64,000 bases of DNA from Arthrobacter bussei (GCF_009377195.2 NZ_VJXX01000002.1:1-64000); one strand, 5' to 3'. Shown: positions 24,698 through 32,585, counted from the stretch's first letter. The notes: generated from the sequence alone by a model not told the origin. Numbers and translations are program-made.

Positions 24698-25024
24698 ATG
24701 ATTCCTGAATCGTGGGCGGCGTACTACCGGCAGGACGACGGGGAGCTACTTGGGTACCTCGTTCCTGACGGCGATTTGTTCCTGCCAGTGACCGTCTTCG
24801 GGTACGAACTCGGGGAGCCTGTCGATGAATACGATGCGTCCTACGTCCTGGAGAGCATTGGCCTGAGCTATCTGGCCGACACGTGGGCGTTGTCCATCGC
24901 GGACCGTCGTGAGCCGATCAGCGTGCAGATCGTCGAGGCGAGCCCTGAGGCCTTGAAGGTGAAGAGCGTGGACTACGGGTGGGGGCAGGACTACGGCACG
25001 ATTATCGTGTCACAGGTCACATAG
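24698..25024 (+). CDS. Hypothetical protein, 108 aa
   Basis: Small acidic protein (MIPESWAAYYRQDDGELLGY) predicted to be mostly beta (SVQIVEASPEALKVKSVDYG). Not recognised. GGAGG abuts the ATG, too close for a normal ribosome binding site, so the mRNA may be leaderless or the true start may differ. A 16-bp palindrome follows its stop. Confidence 0.55.
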   Translation: MIPESWAAYYRQDDGELLGYLVPDGDLFLPVTVFGYELGEPVDEYDASYVLESIGLSYLADTWALSIADRREPISVQIVEASPEALKVKSVDYGWGQDYGTIIVSQVT

Positions 25025-25226
25025 TTAAGAGAGCGCTCTCTTGGGGTCTGTCCGGATCTTGCCGGTGTCGCCGCCGTGTTGTGATCGGGGATCGCCAGCG
25101 CAAGATCAGAGCGGCCCGTAGTTCCTCGAGTTTGGCCGTGGCGGAGCCAGAAGCGTTGAGCTCATCCTGCGCCTGACCGATGAACCAAGTACCTTCATCC
25201 TGCTTGTCACCGACCCCCTCATCCAT
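25017..25226 (-). CDS. Possible small protein, 69 aa
   Basis: A minus-strand frame (MDEGVGDKQDEGTWFIGQAQ, then a helical LEELRAALILRWR segment). Composition resembles coding sequence, but no ribosome binding site or family is evident. The rest of 25,025-25,410 holds a 15-base near-tandem repeat (cgtatgcacg near 25,226-25,260) and nothing else recognisable. Confidence 0.25.
   Translation of the reverse strand: MDEGVGDKQDEGTWFIGQAQDELNASGSATAKLEELRAALILRWRSPITTRRRHRQDPDRPQESALLTM
25027..25042. promoter_or_regulatory. Perfect 16-bp palindrome (LacI-type operator-like)
   Basis: AAGAGAGCGCTCTCTT, fully palindromic with a central CG as in LacI/GalR-family operators. Located right after the stop codon of the 108-residue gene. 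No LacI-family gene is in the window, so its role is uncertain. Confidence 0.35.
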
Positions 25227-25410
25227 CTAGGTCGTATGCACGCTAGGCCGTATGCACGGGGTAGCGACCCTCGCCGGCGGGTGCCTCGTTAAACTTGATG
25301 CCGGCTGCCTCGAAGTGTCGTGACGTGGTTGTCAGGGAGCTCACTGCAGCGCAGGGGTGGTTTACAGGGAAATGACCGTAAGCACGTGGAGGTGTGCGTC
25401 GTCCTGGTGT

Positions 25411-25689
25411 TCAACGCTCGGGATTTTCTGTGCGGATCCGAGCGTCGTGTAGCTCCAGATACAGGCCAACGGAGCCGAGCATCCCCGTGAGAATGACGAT
25501 CGCAATCCCGTGATTGACTGGGAAATATTCCTCGCTGAAAACGAAACCCAGTCGAGTGAAGACGGAAAGCATCCATGCCGTGAAGAGAATCAGCAAGATA
25601 AGTGCTCCGGTAAACGCCCTGTTTTCTTCACCACGGTCTGTCGGACGTCTTCTTCGCGTCAGGCGTGAAGCAGGCATGAGTCTTACCAT
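25411..25689 (-). CDS. Small two-helix membrane protein, 92 aa
   Basis: 92 residues: basic N-terminus (SRLTRRRRPTDRGEENR), two transmembrane helices (ALILLILFTAWMLSVFTRLG and IAIVILTGMLGSVGLYLEL) and a charged C-terminus. Not recognised. Composition is lower in GC than neighbouring genes. Confidence 0.5.
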   Translation of the reverse strand: MVRLMPASRLTRRRRPTDRGEENRAFTGALILLILFTAWMLSVFTRLGFVFSEEYFPVNHGIAIVILTGMLGSVGLYLELHDARIRTENPER

Positions 25690-25763
25690 CGCTTGCTGAG
25701 GAATGCTTGTACGGGCGCTTCACCACTTGTACAGACACAGAGCTATAAATGTGCACCGAGAAG

Positions 25764-25798
25764 CGGGTGCCGGCACAGGGATTTTGTGCCAGCACCCG
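25764..25798. terminator. Strong 14-bp stem-loop
   Basis: CGGGTGCCGGCACA-(7 bases)-TGTGCCAGCACCCG: 14-bp stem with one mismatch. It lies downstream of the minus-strand small basic-protein gene (stop at 25,911), where it could stop or protect that transcript. There is no T run on either side, so intrinsic termination is not certain. Confidence 0.4.
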
Positions 25799-25910
25799 AC
25801 TCCTCGATCATCACCGGTTTCCTGGTAAGTCACGCACGACGACGGCAAAGATCGTTGCGCGGACAGGGATCCAGGGCTGTCTACATCACCGGACGAGTGG
25901 TCCGTTGATG

Positions 25911-26054
25911 CTACCGCTGGTTCTTACGGGGCTTCGCGAACAGCGTGTCGCTGGCGCTTGCTTTCATCTTTTTATCAGCCCGTTTTTCCAGGATCGACTT
26001 CCCTGGTTTCTTAGCGCCCACACTTCTGGGAGATTTTCCGGACACCGAGATCAC
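25911..26054 (-). CDS. Small basic protein, 47 aa
   Basis: A 47-residue frame, GTG 26,054 to TAG, encoding SGKSPRSVGAKKPGKSILEK followed by RADKKMKASASDTLFAKPRK. The KKPGKSxxEKRADKK pattern is that of a family of very small Lys-rich proteins found in Micrococcaceae, function unknown. The exact start is unclear: ggaaagg lies just before the GTG, and a second in-frame GTG follows three codons later. No other gene was seen between 25,690 and 26,257. Confidence 0.5.
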   Translation of the reverse strand: MISVSGKSPRSVGAKKPGKSILEKRADKKMKASASDTLFAKPRKNQR

Positions 26055-26257
26055 CACCTTTCCGCCTCGGTACTCAACACCATACGCGCTTCTATTTTTT
26101 AAGCCAGTCCGACAGATTCGGTTGGTGCGCGCGGCGTACCGGCGGGCGGAATTGCTAAAAAGAAGTTAGGGGCTAGGATTGTGACTTATACCTTTTAGCC
26201 GTTTGTTCCGATCGTTCCCGTTCGTGGGGGCGGTCTTCTGTGTTTGAGGAGTGGAAA

Positions 26258-26731
26258 ATGCTGTACCCCGTTGAGAACGTCACCTGGCTCACCCCGGATG
26301 CCCACGCACGCCTGCAGCAGGAACTCAATAGGCTCCTCGACACCCGGGGAACCCAGCAGGAGGTCGTGGAGCGGGAGGCCACCGAAAGTCGGATCCGGCA
26401 ACTCCTGGCAACCCTCAAGAACGTGCGCCTCCACGAGCCGGCCGATGATGGCGTCGTTGAGCCCGGCATGATCGTCGAGGCGTGCATCGACGGACACCCG
26501 GAGACGTTCCTGATGGGAAGCAGGGAAATCTTCGCGAATGAGGACCTGCAGGTTTTCAGTGAGCGCAGCCCCCTCGGCGTCGCGATCCACGGTCTGAAAA
26601 CAGGGGAAGCATCGTCCTACCGTGCACCAACCGGCCGGGACATCACGGTGTCCATCATCTCGGCCAAGCCCTACCCAGGAACAGGCCAGTTACCCACCAT
26701 CAGGACCGAGACGACTCGCGCAGCAGGTTGA
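26258..26731 (+). CDS. GreA/GreB-family protein (Gre-like, divergent)
   Basis: 157 residues. An N-terminal helical hairpin (TWLTPDAHARLQQELNRLLD to ESRIRQLLATLKNVRL) is followed by a Gre C-terminal FKBP-like domain ending in SERSPLGVAIHGLKTGEASS and SYRAPTGRDITVSIISAK. GreA stimulates RNA cleavage through an acidic pair in the coil tip (DLSENAEY motif). That motif is absent here, so it may be a Gfh-like decoy that occupies the polymerase secondary channel without cleavage. The ATG at 26,258 follows gaggag. The DUF488 gene follows after 19 bases. Confidence 0.7.
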   Translation: MLYPVENVTWLTPDAHARLQQELNRLLDTRGTQQEVVEREATESRIRQLLATLKNVRLHEPADDGVVEPGMIVEACIDGHPETFLMGSREIFANEDLQVFSERSPLGVAIHGLKTGEASSYRAPTGRDITVSIISAKPYPGTGQLPTIRTETTRAAG

Positions 26732-26750
26732 TGAGCAGGACGGCGGCACG

Positions 26751-27227
26751 ATGGAGGGCTCACACGGAATCATCGGTCTAGGTCACGGGCGCCGGAGCAT
26801 GGATAGCTTCACCCAGCTCCTGCGCTCTCTCGACGCCTCAGTTCTCATCGACGTCCGAACCTACCCAGATTTGCCCGCGCGCCCCGACTTCGCGCCCTCG
26901 GTTCTCGGACCCGCTCTCATCCGTCAGGGCATCCGTTATCGCCGGATCGAGGTCCTCAGCGGAGCAAGGGAGCATGAATGCCTCACCGTCGAACACCTCC
27001 TGCAAGGAACCAGTGATCGAGGCTTTGAACGGCATATGCAATCCAAGCCTTTCCAGGCAGGTCTTGCCGCAGTCATCCGCGAAGCCGGACATGGGCGGGT
27101 GGCTCTGATGTGCGCCGAACGTCGATGCCGATGCCATCGCCGTCTGATCGAACAAGCACTAACTGCCCACGGAATCCCCGTAACAGGACCACACGACGTC
27201 GAGCCCTTCCACTCAACGGCAGCATGA
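26751..27227 (+). CDS. DUF488-family protein
   Basis: 158 residues of the DUF488 family: GIIGLGHGRRSMDSFTQLLR, VLIDVRTYP, IRYRRIEVLSG and the terminal CAERRCRCHRRLI block with its conserved Cys, Glu and His. Biochemical role is unknown; it is often proposed to act in nucleotide or redox chemistry. Probably in an operon with the Gre-like gene. The ATG lacks a strong ribosome binding site, which fits coupled translation. Confidence 0.75.
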   Translation: MEGSHGIIGLGHGRRSMDSFTQLLRSLDASVLIDVRTYPDLPARPDFAPSVLGPALIRQGIRYRRIEVLSGAREHECLTVEHLLQGTSDRGFERHMQSKPFQAGLAAVIREAGHGRVALMCAERRCRCHRRLIEQALTAHGIPVTGPHDVEPFHSTAA

Positions 27228-27551
27228 CACCCGACGCCACGTCAGGCGTCGTGAGGCAGGCGTCAGCTCTGTGGCTTAAAACGAGCGTCCAGAGCGGTGG
27301 CGCTAAGCGTTGTCCTCATGCCGGCACCCCAGGGAAAACCTTGCTAGCAGCATGACGCCGGCTTCTTCGAATCCCAGCGGCTGCCGTGCATGATGCAACC
27401 TGGCGCTGGCGGCTCAACGGACATCGCAGATTATGGTGCTTTCGCGTCCGTCTTCATCTTCCCGGATTAACGTCCCTTCACCGGTTCAACGCTGCTGAAC
27501 GGGAGGTGATGGTTGGGTGAGCGTGCTGGGTTCGCCTTGTGTCGGGGTGGG
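27228..27551. other. Intergenic region with a 50-bp repeat
   Basis: No gene is seen. Bases 27,447-27,497 (core CGTCTTCATC...CCCGG...AACGTCCCTTC.CCGGT) resemble 195-245. In both places the minus strand has an ATG just inside the repeat, but here it meets a stop codon after eight codons. Confidence 0.4.
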
Positions 27552-28337
27552 TTAGAAGGTGTCGAGGATGGCGCGGGCAGCGAAGAGGGCGTGCGTGTCG
27601 GCTTCGTTGATGTGTGAGGTGCTGTTGACGATTGTTCGGGCTACTTCGTTGACTTTGCGGTTGGTGTTCTGACTGCGTCTGCTGAGGAGACGGAAGGCGT
27701 CTTCGGCACTGATGCCGGTCTGGCCCATGATGATGCCTTTGGCTTGTTCGATGATGCTGCGTGCCCGGGCTGATGCTGCGACTGCTTCGTGGGCGAGGCG
27801 ATGTGAGTCGTCACGAATAGAGGCGGTCAAGTCGACCAGGAGACCTGAGATCGCGGTGACGTCGCCGTGCTCGCTGATGGTATTACCGGTGACGAGTACC
27901 TGGTGGAAGCGGCCTGCTGCGTCTTCTAGGGTGAGGTAGGTGGAAAGTGGCCCTCCGAGAGCGACCACGTCTTCCCAGAATGCTTGCCCTTGCTCGCGTT
28001 GGTGCGGTAGGACGTGGCTGCGCCCGAGCTCGTAGGTCGGGACGATCTCGCCGCGGTGATAGCCGTGGATCGTGTAGGTCTCATCAGACCACTGCAGTTC
28101 GCCGGTGGCCAGCTGATAGGTAAAGGTCCCGGTCGGACACACCGAGCCAACGTCAGCCGGCCGATCTGTTTGGGATGGTTCCGCGGACTCGGCCGTCAGG
28201 TGTGCTGTCCGCGTGACGGCCGGATCCGTCATCCGCGCTTCCGCGCGATCTTCATTGCCTATGTGGCCAGTCGACGGAGTGTAGGGGCCTAAGGGCTGGC
28301 TTGGATCGAGTTCATCGGGACGGTCCATCATGTGCAT
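27552..28337 (-). CDS. PAS and ANTAR domain protein (RNA-binding antiterminator type)
   Basis: 261 residues. A PAS_3-like sensor domain (TGTFTYQLATGELQWSDETY, then YHRGEIVPTYELGRSHVLPH) spans about residues 65-180. The C-terminal ANTAR domain follows (ARSIIEQAKGIIMGQTGISA, AEDAFRLLSRRSQNTNRKV). ANTAR binds tandem hairpins in nascent RNA and prevents termination. Such single-chain PAS-ANTAR proteins are common in Micrococcaceae and are thought to answer nutrient or light signals. The start is uncertain: ATG 28,337 is used, and codons up to 28,406 are in frame. Confidence 0.8.
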   Translation of the reverse strand: MHMMDRPDELDPSQPLGPYTPSTGHIGNEDRAEARMTDPAVTRTAHLTAESAEPSQTDRPADVGSVCPTGTFTYQLATGELQWSDETYTIHGYHRGEIVPTYELGRSHVLPHQREQGQAFWEDVVALGGPLSTYLTLEDAAGRFHQVLVTGNTISEHGDVTAISGLLVDLTASIRDDSHRLAHEAVAASARARSIIEQAKGIIMGQTGISAEDAFRLLSRRSQNTNRKVNEVARTIVNSTSHINEADTHALFAARAILDTF

Positions 28338-28406
28338 TCGTTCACTTCGTTCGTCGGCGCTAGCCTCATAGCGCCGTGTGGCCCTGACCATAGCAATCAC
28401 CACCAC

Positions 28407-28614
28407 TAACGGTCACCCCCTCTCTTGAACCCACACTGACGCGCCCGCACACCGTCTCGGGTCCATCTCTGATTGGTTTCTGCGCCGCACGGGAGGAAAA
28501 CTGGCCCTGGGAGTCACCCACAGGTGGACGACTTTGAGCCCTACCCTTCTGACTCCACTCGCCCACAGGTGAATGACCTGCCCATCACCCGAGACGTAGG
28601 GAGGGTCCCTGCCG
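28407..28614. other. Intergenic region with dispersed 64-bp repeat (28,514-28,578)
   Basis: Contains one copy of the repeat whose halves begin CCCACAGGTGG and CCCACAGGTGA, also found at 33,335, 44,060 and, shortened, at 19,327. No coding sequence is seen here. Confidence 0.5.
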
Positions 28615-28704
28615 GTGCCCGTAAGGGTGGCTCGCTGCCTGATCGGACTCGTAGTTCCGATCCTGGTCACCGGACACGCCATCCTCGACCGGCCAGACAG
28701 GTAA
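28615..28704 (+). CDS. Possible small membrane peptide or gene 3' end, 29 aa
   Basis: GTG 28,615 to TAA 28,704 encodes VPVRVARCLIGLVVPILVTG plus nine residues, with one hydrophobic helix. gggagg lies 12 bases upstream, and a strong terminator follows directly. It could be a tiny membrane protein, or the end of a decayed gene that kept its terminator. Confidence 0.25.
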   Translation: MPVRVARCLIGLVVPILVTGHAILDRPDR

Positions 28705-28710
28705 TAGAAG

Positions 28711-28744
28711 AGGGCCCTCCCGCGTGAGCGGGGAGGGCCCTTTC
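28711..28744 (+). terminator. Intrinsic terminator, 11-bp perfect stem
   Basis: AGGGCCCTCCC-(9 bases)-GGGAGGGCCCT followed by TT and more pyrimidines. On the opposite strand the stem is followed by CTTCTATT, so it can act in both directions. No annotated gene ends within 300 bases on either strand, apart from the doubtful 29-residue frame. Confidence 0.65.
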
Positions 28745-28911
28745 CAAGCGCTCGTCCGACTAGGGATGTCGACAAGAACACGAACCAGCGTACGTGGGGG
28801 TCCGGCATGCATGCTCGAGCGACGCGCGCCCTGCGCTGACTACTCGGCTGACCCTCGCTCAGAGGTGTGATGGATTGAGCAGTCGGCCCCACAATTTTCG
28901 GATCCTTACTG

Positions 28912-28956
28912 TTGCCTCTATGGAAACACACTGATACTGTTTCTTGTATGGAAACA
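28912..28956 (+). promoter_or_regulatory. Operator triplet GAAACA-N9-TGTTTC-N7-GAAACA at start of membrane/wHTH operon
   Basis: Three half sites (28,923-28,928, 28,938-28,943 and 28,951-28,956) form two overlapping inverted repeats. The last one is inside the start of the coding sequence. A plausible promoter (TTGCCT at 28,912, TACTGT at 28,935, 17-base spacing) overlaps the first pair. The downstream winged-helix protein is the natural candidate repressor. Confidence 0.5.
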
Positions 28957-29388
28957 GGCGGGAGTGTGCCACCGGATCGCCATGAAGCGCGTGCGATGCT
29001 ACACGCGGCGAAGGAGGCCGAGGAGCAAACGCGTAACCCACCGTTGCCGTGGCGGTTCTTCATCGCTCAGGCGGTCCTGGTGACGGTGATTTGCTGGGCG
29101 CAGATCCTTCCCATCAATCCGGCCCGGGTCGTGACGGCTGTCGGTTTCATAGCGATCGCAGGGGTTGGCATGCGCTGGGTGTTTACCAGGCCTGGGTACG
29201 GCATCGTGTGGCCGGACGGTCCGGCGGCCTTTCCGTTCATGATGGCGCTGCTCGTCTCAGTCGGCGTTCCGGCAGTGTTGGCCATCGGCTTCGGTGCGTC
29301 GTGGCTCTGGTTCATCGCCGGGATAAGTGGCGGTGCGACGACGCTCGAGATGGGTCGCCGCTACCGTAGGGCGACCGCTCGTGTCTGA
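28948..29388 (+). CDS. Membrane protein paired with winged-helix regulator
   Basis: 146 residues: a cytoplasmic N-terminus (HEARAMLHAAKEAEEQTRNP) and four hydrophobic helices (FFIAQAVLVTVICWAQIL; VVTAVGFIAIAGVGMRWVF; FPFMMALLVSVGVPAVLAIG; ASWLWFIAGISGGATTLE). Its end overlaps the regulator gene by 8 bases. Such membrane-protein/wHTH pairs are common in Gram-positive bacteria; the membrane protein may sense or export the ligand. Confidence 0.65.
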   Translation: METGGSVPPDRHEARAMLHAAKEAEEQTRNPPLPWRFFIAQAVLVTVICWAQILPINPARVVTAVGFIAIAGVGMRWVFTRPGYGIVWPDGPAAFPFMMALLVSVGVPAVLAIGFGASWLWFIAGISGGATTLEMGRRYRRATARV

Positions 29389-29674
29389 TCCGCTATTCGA
29401 CCCCCTGATCCATGCACGTCACCGGCTGCAGATCTGCGCGATCACCAGTACGGCGACGCATGTGGAGTTCGGGGAACTGCAAGACAGGCTCGGACTCTCA
29501 AAGTCCGCGCTGAGCAAGCACATCTCCCAACTGACCGAGCAGGGCTACCTCCACCAGGAGCAGATAACCCGCGCAGGACGCTCACGCCTGCGACTCACGC
29601 TCACGGATCGGGGACGCCGCGCCTACGAAGGACACACCGCAGCACTAAGAGAAATCATCGAAAGCACTCGGTGA
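29381..29674 (+). CDS. Winged helix-turn-helix transcriptional regulator
   Basis: 97 residues from GTG 29,381: FDPLIHARHRLQICAITSTA (helix 1-2), FGELQDRLGLSKSALSKHIS (HTH) and wing LHQEQITRAGRSRLRLTLTD, then a C-terminal helix. It belongs to the HTH_34/ArsR-like group of regulators transcribed with membrane proteins. Autoregulation through the GAAACA/TGTTTC sites upstream of 28,948 is inferred. Confidence 0.8.
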   Translation: MSDPLFDPLIHARHRLQICAITSTATHVEFGELQDRLGLSKSALSKHISQLTEQGYLHQEQITRAGRSRLRLTLTDRGRRAYEGHTAALREIIESTR

Positions 29675-30198
29675 AGAGCATTTTTTGGTACGAGCGGTCT
29701 GCGACGCCTCTCTTAGGGCCGCTGGTAAGGGGTAAGAGGTCAGAGATGCGTGGCCGGAGCGGCCGCCCCCGTCGGCTGGCTATTTCGGCCCGCCAGCTCG
29801 CCCGCTGATTGCGGCCGCTTACTAGTGCCGACCTAATCCGTTGACCAGTTGCTCGGCTGTTGACTCGTCGGCGCGTTGCAGCTTTGCACCCCATCACTTG
29901 CTTTGGCGGGAGCCCTTGCCGTGCTTACCGGCGATGAGGGCGAGCCACGCGGTGGAGTGGTTCGGCTGTTTGTGACACTGCTCGATTCGGATGCATTTGA
30001 TGTCACCATAAACGGGACAGCCGACAACGCACGTCTTTGCCGCGGTACCGGCAGAAGGTCGTCCTACCGATCCATGAGCGCACGAACAGTAGATGCTCGA
30101 TCGGGCGGCCTTGTGCCGCTGTGTCTTGAGTACCAGCCCACACCATCGGACCCACCGGCATACCGGAAGCCACATTCCCTGCTGCGTTAGGGTGACTC
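29675..30198. other. Gene-free region, probably decayed coding sequence
   Basis: No intact gene. Two overlapping minus-strand frames between 29,894 and 30,180 encode pieces (HLLFVRSWIGRTTFCRYRG; CVVGCPVYGDIKCIRIEQCH) that look like fragments of one Cys-rich protein broken by a frameshift. I cannot name the parent family. Confidence 0.3.
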
Positions 30199-30741
30199 AT
30201 GATCGCGACGGAGTATCTACGGGACGAATTATTCACCGGTGCGTGGTTCGGATTGATGACGATGGTGTGGTTCGGGTGGGCCCAAGAAGCTCCACCGAAG
30301 CGGTGGGCCCTCTGGTTAGGAGTTGGGTCCATCCTTGGGGTCTTGATCTCCGTAGGGCTCGGCATCATGGTGTGGCGTACCTGGGAATCCCCGAGCGCAC
30401 TGGAGGGCCGTTACCACTGGTTTGGGGTTCTGGTGGTGGGGGAGGTAGTGGCTGCTGGTCTCGGAGCTCGATACTTGCTGAGGCTTCACCAGGGCCGATG
30501 GGTCGCTTGGTGGGTTGCGATGGTCGTGGCCCTGCATTTCCTACCATTGGCCGCTCTTTTACAGGCACCCATGCTCTCCGTTCTCGGAGTAGTTCAAATG
30601 ATCGGACTCCTTGTACTCCTTCCCGTATCGCGTCGACAAAAAGGGCCAACCAGCGCCCTCGTCGGAGTTTGGATGGGGTGCACACTGCTCACGTCTGGCT
30701 TAGCCATCGGTGTGCCAGCATTCTCAACGGTGATGGCCTAG
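30199..30741 (+). CDS. Hypothetical membrane protein, 180 aa
   Basis: 180 residues with five or six hydrophobic helices (for example WALWLGVGSILGVLISVGLG and VAWWVAMVVALHFLPLAALL). ATG 30,199. Not recognised beyond an integral membrane protein. It ends 40 bases before the duplicated hypothetical gene, which faces it. Confidence 0.6.
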   Translation: MIATEYLRDELFTGAWFGLMTMVWFGWAQEAPPKRWALWLGVGSILGVLISVGLGIMVWRTWESPSALEGRYHWFGVLVVGEVVAAGLGARYLLRLHQGRWVAWWVAMVVALHFLPLAALLQAPMLSVLGVVQMIGLLVLLPVSRRQKGPTSALVGVWMGCTLLTSGLAIGVPAFSTVMA

Positions 30742-30780
30742 GTACAGAACTGACGGTGGGCTGACCCGGTCGGGCGGTCT

Positions 30781-31167
30781 TCACTGAATGTCGAGGCAGT
30801 CGTTGATGATCCACCAGACACCGTCGAGGGTGTACCCGCGGTCGTGGTCCTGGCTGAGCGTGTGCGCTCGGACTGCTCGCATGGCAATACCTGCGTGCGC
30901 CCAGTCATCGACCGTGGCATTCCGATCGTCAACGTACCGGTTCCACAGGTCATCGTGCTGCTCCTTTGGTAGGCGCACCATCGCACCGTAGGGTCCCCGG
31001 AAATCATCGACCGGGCCCTCGAACCGGACGGTCGCGAAACCCAGCCGGGCTTCAGCCGAGAGCAACCTCAAACCGCTCAGACTCGGACAACGCGCAAACG
31101 CCCGCTCGATAGCCTGCACATACTCCTCAGACCGCAGTGATGTACTGCGTCCTCTCACATCCCCCAT
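30781..31167 (-). CDS. Hypothetical protein, duplicated (copy 2)
   Basis: 128 residues identical to the product of 18,531-18,917. The stretch 30,754-31,172 shows no difference by eye from copy 1. Here it faces the 180-residue membrane protein gene. Family not recognised. Confidence 0.65.
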   Translation of the reverse strand: MGDVRGRSTSLRSEEYVQAIERAFARCPSLSGLRLLSAEARLGFATVRFEGPVDDFRGPYGAMVRLPKEQHDDLWNRYVDDRNATVDDWAHAGIAMRAVRAHTLSQDHDRGYTLDGVWWIINDCLDIQ

Positions 31168-31336
31168 GACAACAAGTTTCCCACCCTTGCGCGCAGGCAC
31201 CCCGGATGCAGGAGTGCCTGCGCGAAGGTCCAAGGTCGGTGTCCTTCACCCCTGAGGGCACTCCCTTCGCTGCCACTGCTGCATGGTCGCCTGGTCGGGG
31301 CTTGTGCTGAGCGCACGTGGTCAGGAGGCTGGCCGA

Positions 31337-31585
31337 TCAGGGTTTGCTGTAGGGGGCGCGGGGGCTGCGGCAGATATCGTCGTACATCTCGTTGACCGAT
31401 TGCGAGAGCATGTCGCGGTCGACGGCTGGCAGGTGAGTGAGTCCGTGGAGGTAGGCGTTGACCTCGAACTCGTCCATGCTGCCGCCCATGCTCAGGTAGT
31501 ACAGCCACAGCTCACCAACAGTGAACCCCGCACGTTGTAGGGCGTCGAAGGTTGCACTGTGCTGGTTTTCGTCAGCGGTACTCAC
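31337..31585 (-). CDS. Hypothetical protein, 82 aa
   Basis: Small acidic protein (MSTADENQHSATFDALQRAG, VGELWLYYLSMGGSMDEFEV) ending MYDDICRSPRAPYSKP. Helical; pattern consistent with small hypothetical proteins of actinobacteria. Copy 1 of the duplicated region keeps only its last codons (near 19,090-19,170). About 290 bases of apparently non-coding DNA follow upstream, to 31,879. Confidence 0.5.
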   Translation of the reverse strand: MSTADENQHSATFDALQRAGFTVGELWLYYLSMGGSMDEFEVNAYLHGLTHLPAVDRDMLSQSVNEMYDDICRSPRAPYSKP

Positions 31586-31879
31586 GGTGCCCTCCAGTGG
31601 CGGTCACCCGTTTCCGCCATCGTCCCCTTCTGTCCTCTTAGCCTAGGAAGCCAGCCGGCGACCTGCCCGTCGGCTTGGTGCTTGAATACCGGTTGAGGTG
31701 AAGAGCTGGCGGGTGCTACAGCCGCGCAGCAGCAATGCCGCCGGCTTCGTGGCGCGGATACATGGTGAAGGTGACTGGATGGTGGAACCGTCGGCGTCGC
31801 TGGTAAGTAGATGGCTGATTCACGGGTGGAGCGGCTTACGGGCGGACTTCGGCGGTGGATTCCTGGCTACGATCTGACG

Positions 31880-32356
31880 ATGACGAGCTTCCTGGAGCAA
31901 CCCGCCTGGCACACCACACAGATACCGCCAGTGCCGGCACAGGCGTCGGTGACGAGGGCCGCGGCGCAGAAGTGGCTTGATGGGTATGTGAGCGCGTGGA
32001 AGAGCTATGACGAACGAGCGATCGCCGACCTATGGTCGGAAGCTGCCGTGTGGCATTACCCCTTCCAGACGCGAGCATCAGGACGCTTGGAGATCGTTGC
32101 TGAGTGGATGAGTGAGCGAGACGCCTTCATCGGTGAGTCCTTTGACGCCAAGTACTATCCGGTCGTCGTGGAGGGCGACCGAGTCGTCGCTCATGGCCGG
32201 ACGGTCTTCTACAAACCAGGTACTGATCGAGTGGTCACGGCATACGACAACATCTGGTTCCTGCGCTTTGATGACTCAGGCCGGTGCTCCGAGTTCCATG
32301 AATGGTACGCCGGGCGCCCAGAGGACGAACCAGACCGAGCAGCCCCCAATCGCTGA
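31880..32356 (+). CDS. SnoaL/NTF2-like family protein
   Basis: 158 residues with an NTF2-like fold: AAQKWLDGYVSAWKSYDERA, IADLWSEAAVWHYPFQTRAS, IVAEWMSERD and VVTAYDNIWFLRFDDSGRCS followed by EFHEWY. Members are small polyketide cyclases, isomerases or binding proteins; the W-x-Y-P and EFHEWY elements are typical. ATG 31,880 is preferred over 31,811 because similarity starts there. Confidence 0.75.
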   Translation: MTSFLEQPAWHTTQIPPVPAQASVTRAAAQKWLDGYVSAWKSYDERAIADLWSEAAVWHYPFQTRASGRLEIVAEWMSERDAFIGESFDAKYYPVVVEGDRVVAHGRTVFYKPGTDRVVTAYDNIWFLRFDDSGRCSEFHEWYAGRPEDEPDRAAPNR

Positions 32357-32401
32357 ACCAGCTACGAGAAAACGCACCGGTCATCCATCAGGACCACCCT
32401 T

Positions 32402-32441
32402 AGGAGTATCGTCCTACGACCAGGAGTATCGTCCTACGACG
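32402..32441. repeat. Two tandem copies of a 20-bp unit
   Basis: AGGAGTATCGTCCTACGACC followed directly by the same unit with one change at the last base. Each unit contains AGGA...TCCT inverted arms. Non-coding, between the SnoaL-like and RibD-like genes. Confidence 0.7.
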
Positions 32442-32585
32442 CGTTCGGACAGTGAGCTTACGTCCAGGCGCACTTAACGTCTTTCACTGTTGGTTCGGCG
32501 AGCAGCGAGCAGCGAACGGCCGCTGAATGTCAGTCGGATCGTCTCGGCATCTGTTTGACCCGCACCGATATCAAGGAGACCTGGC

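Noticed and set aside
30003-30368. A 121-codon minus-strand frame
   Set aside because: Its N-terminal half is antisense to the membrane protein at 30,199; only the last 35 codons look like a gene fragment, and these are mentioned under the gene-free region.
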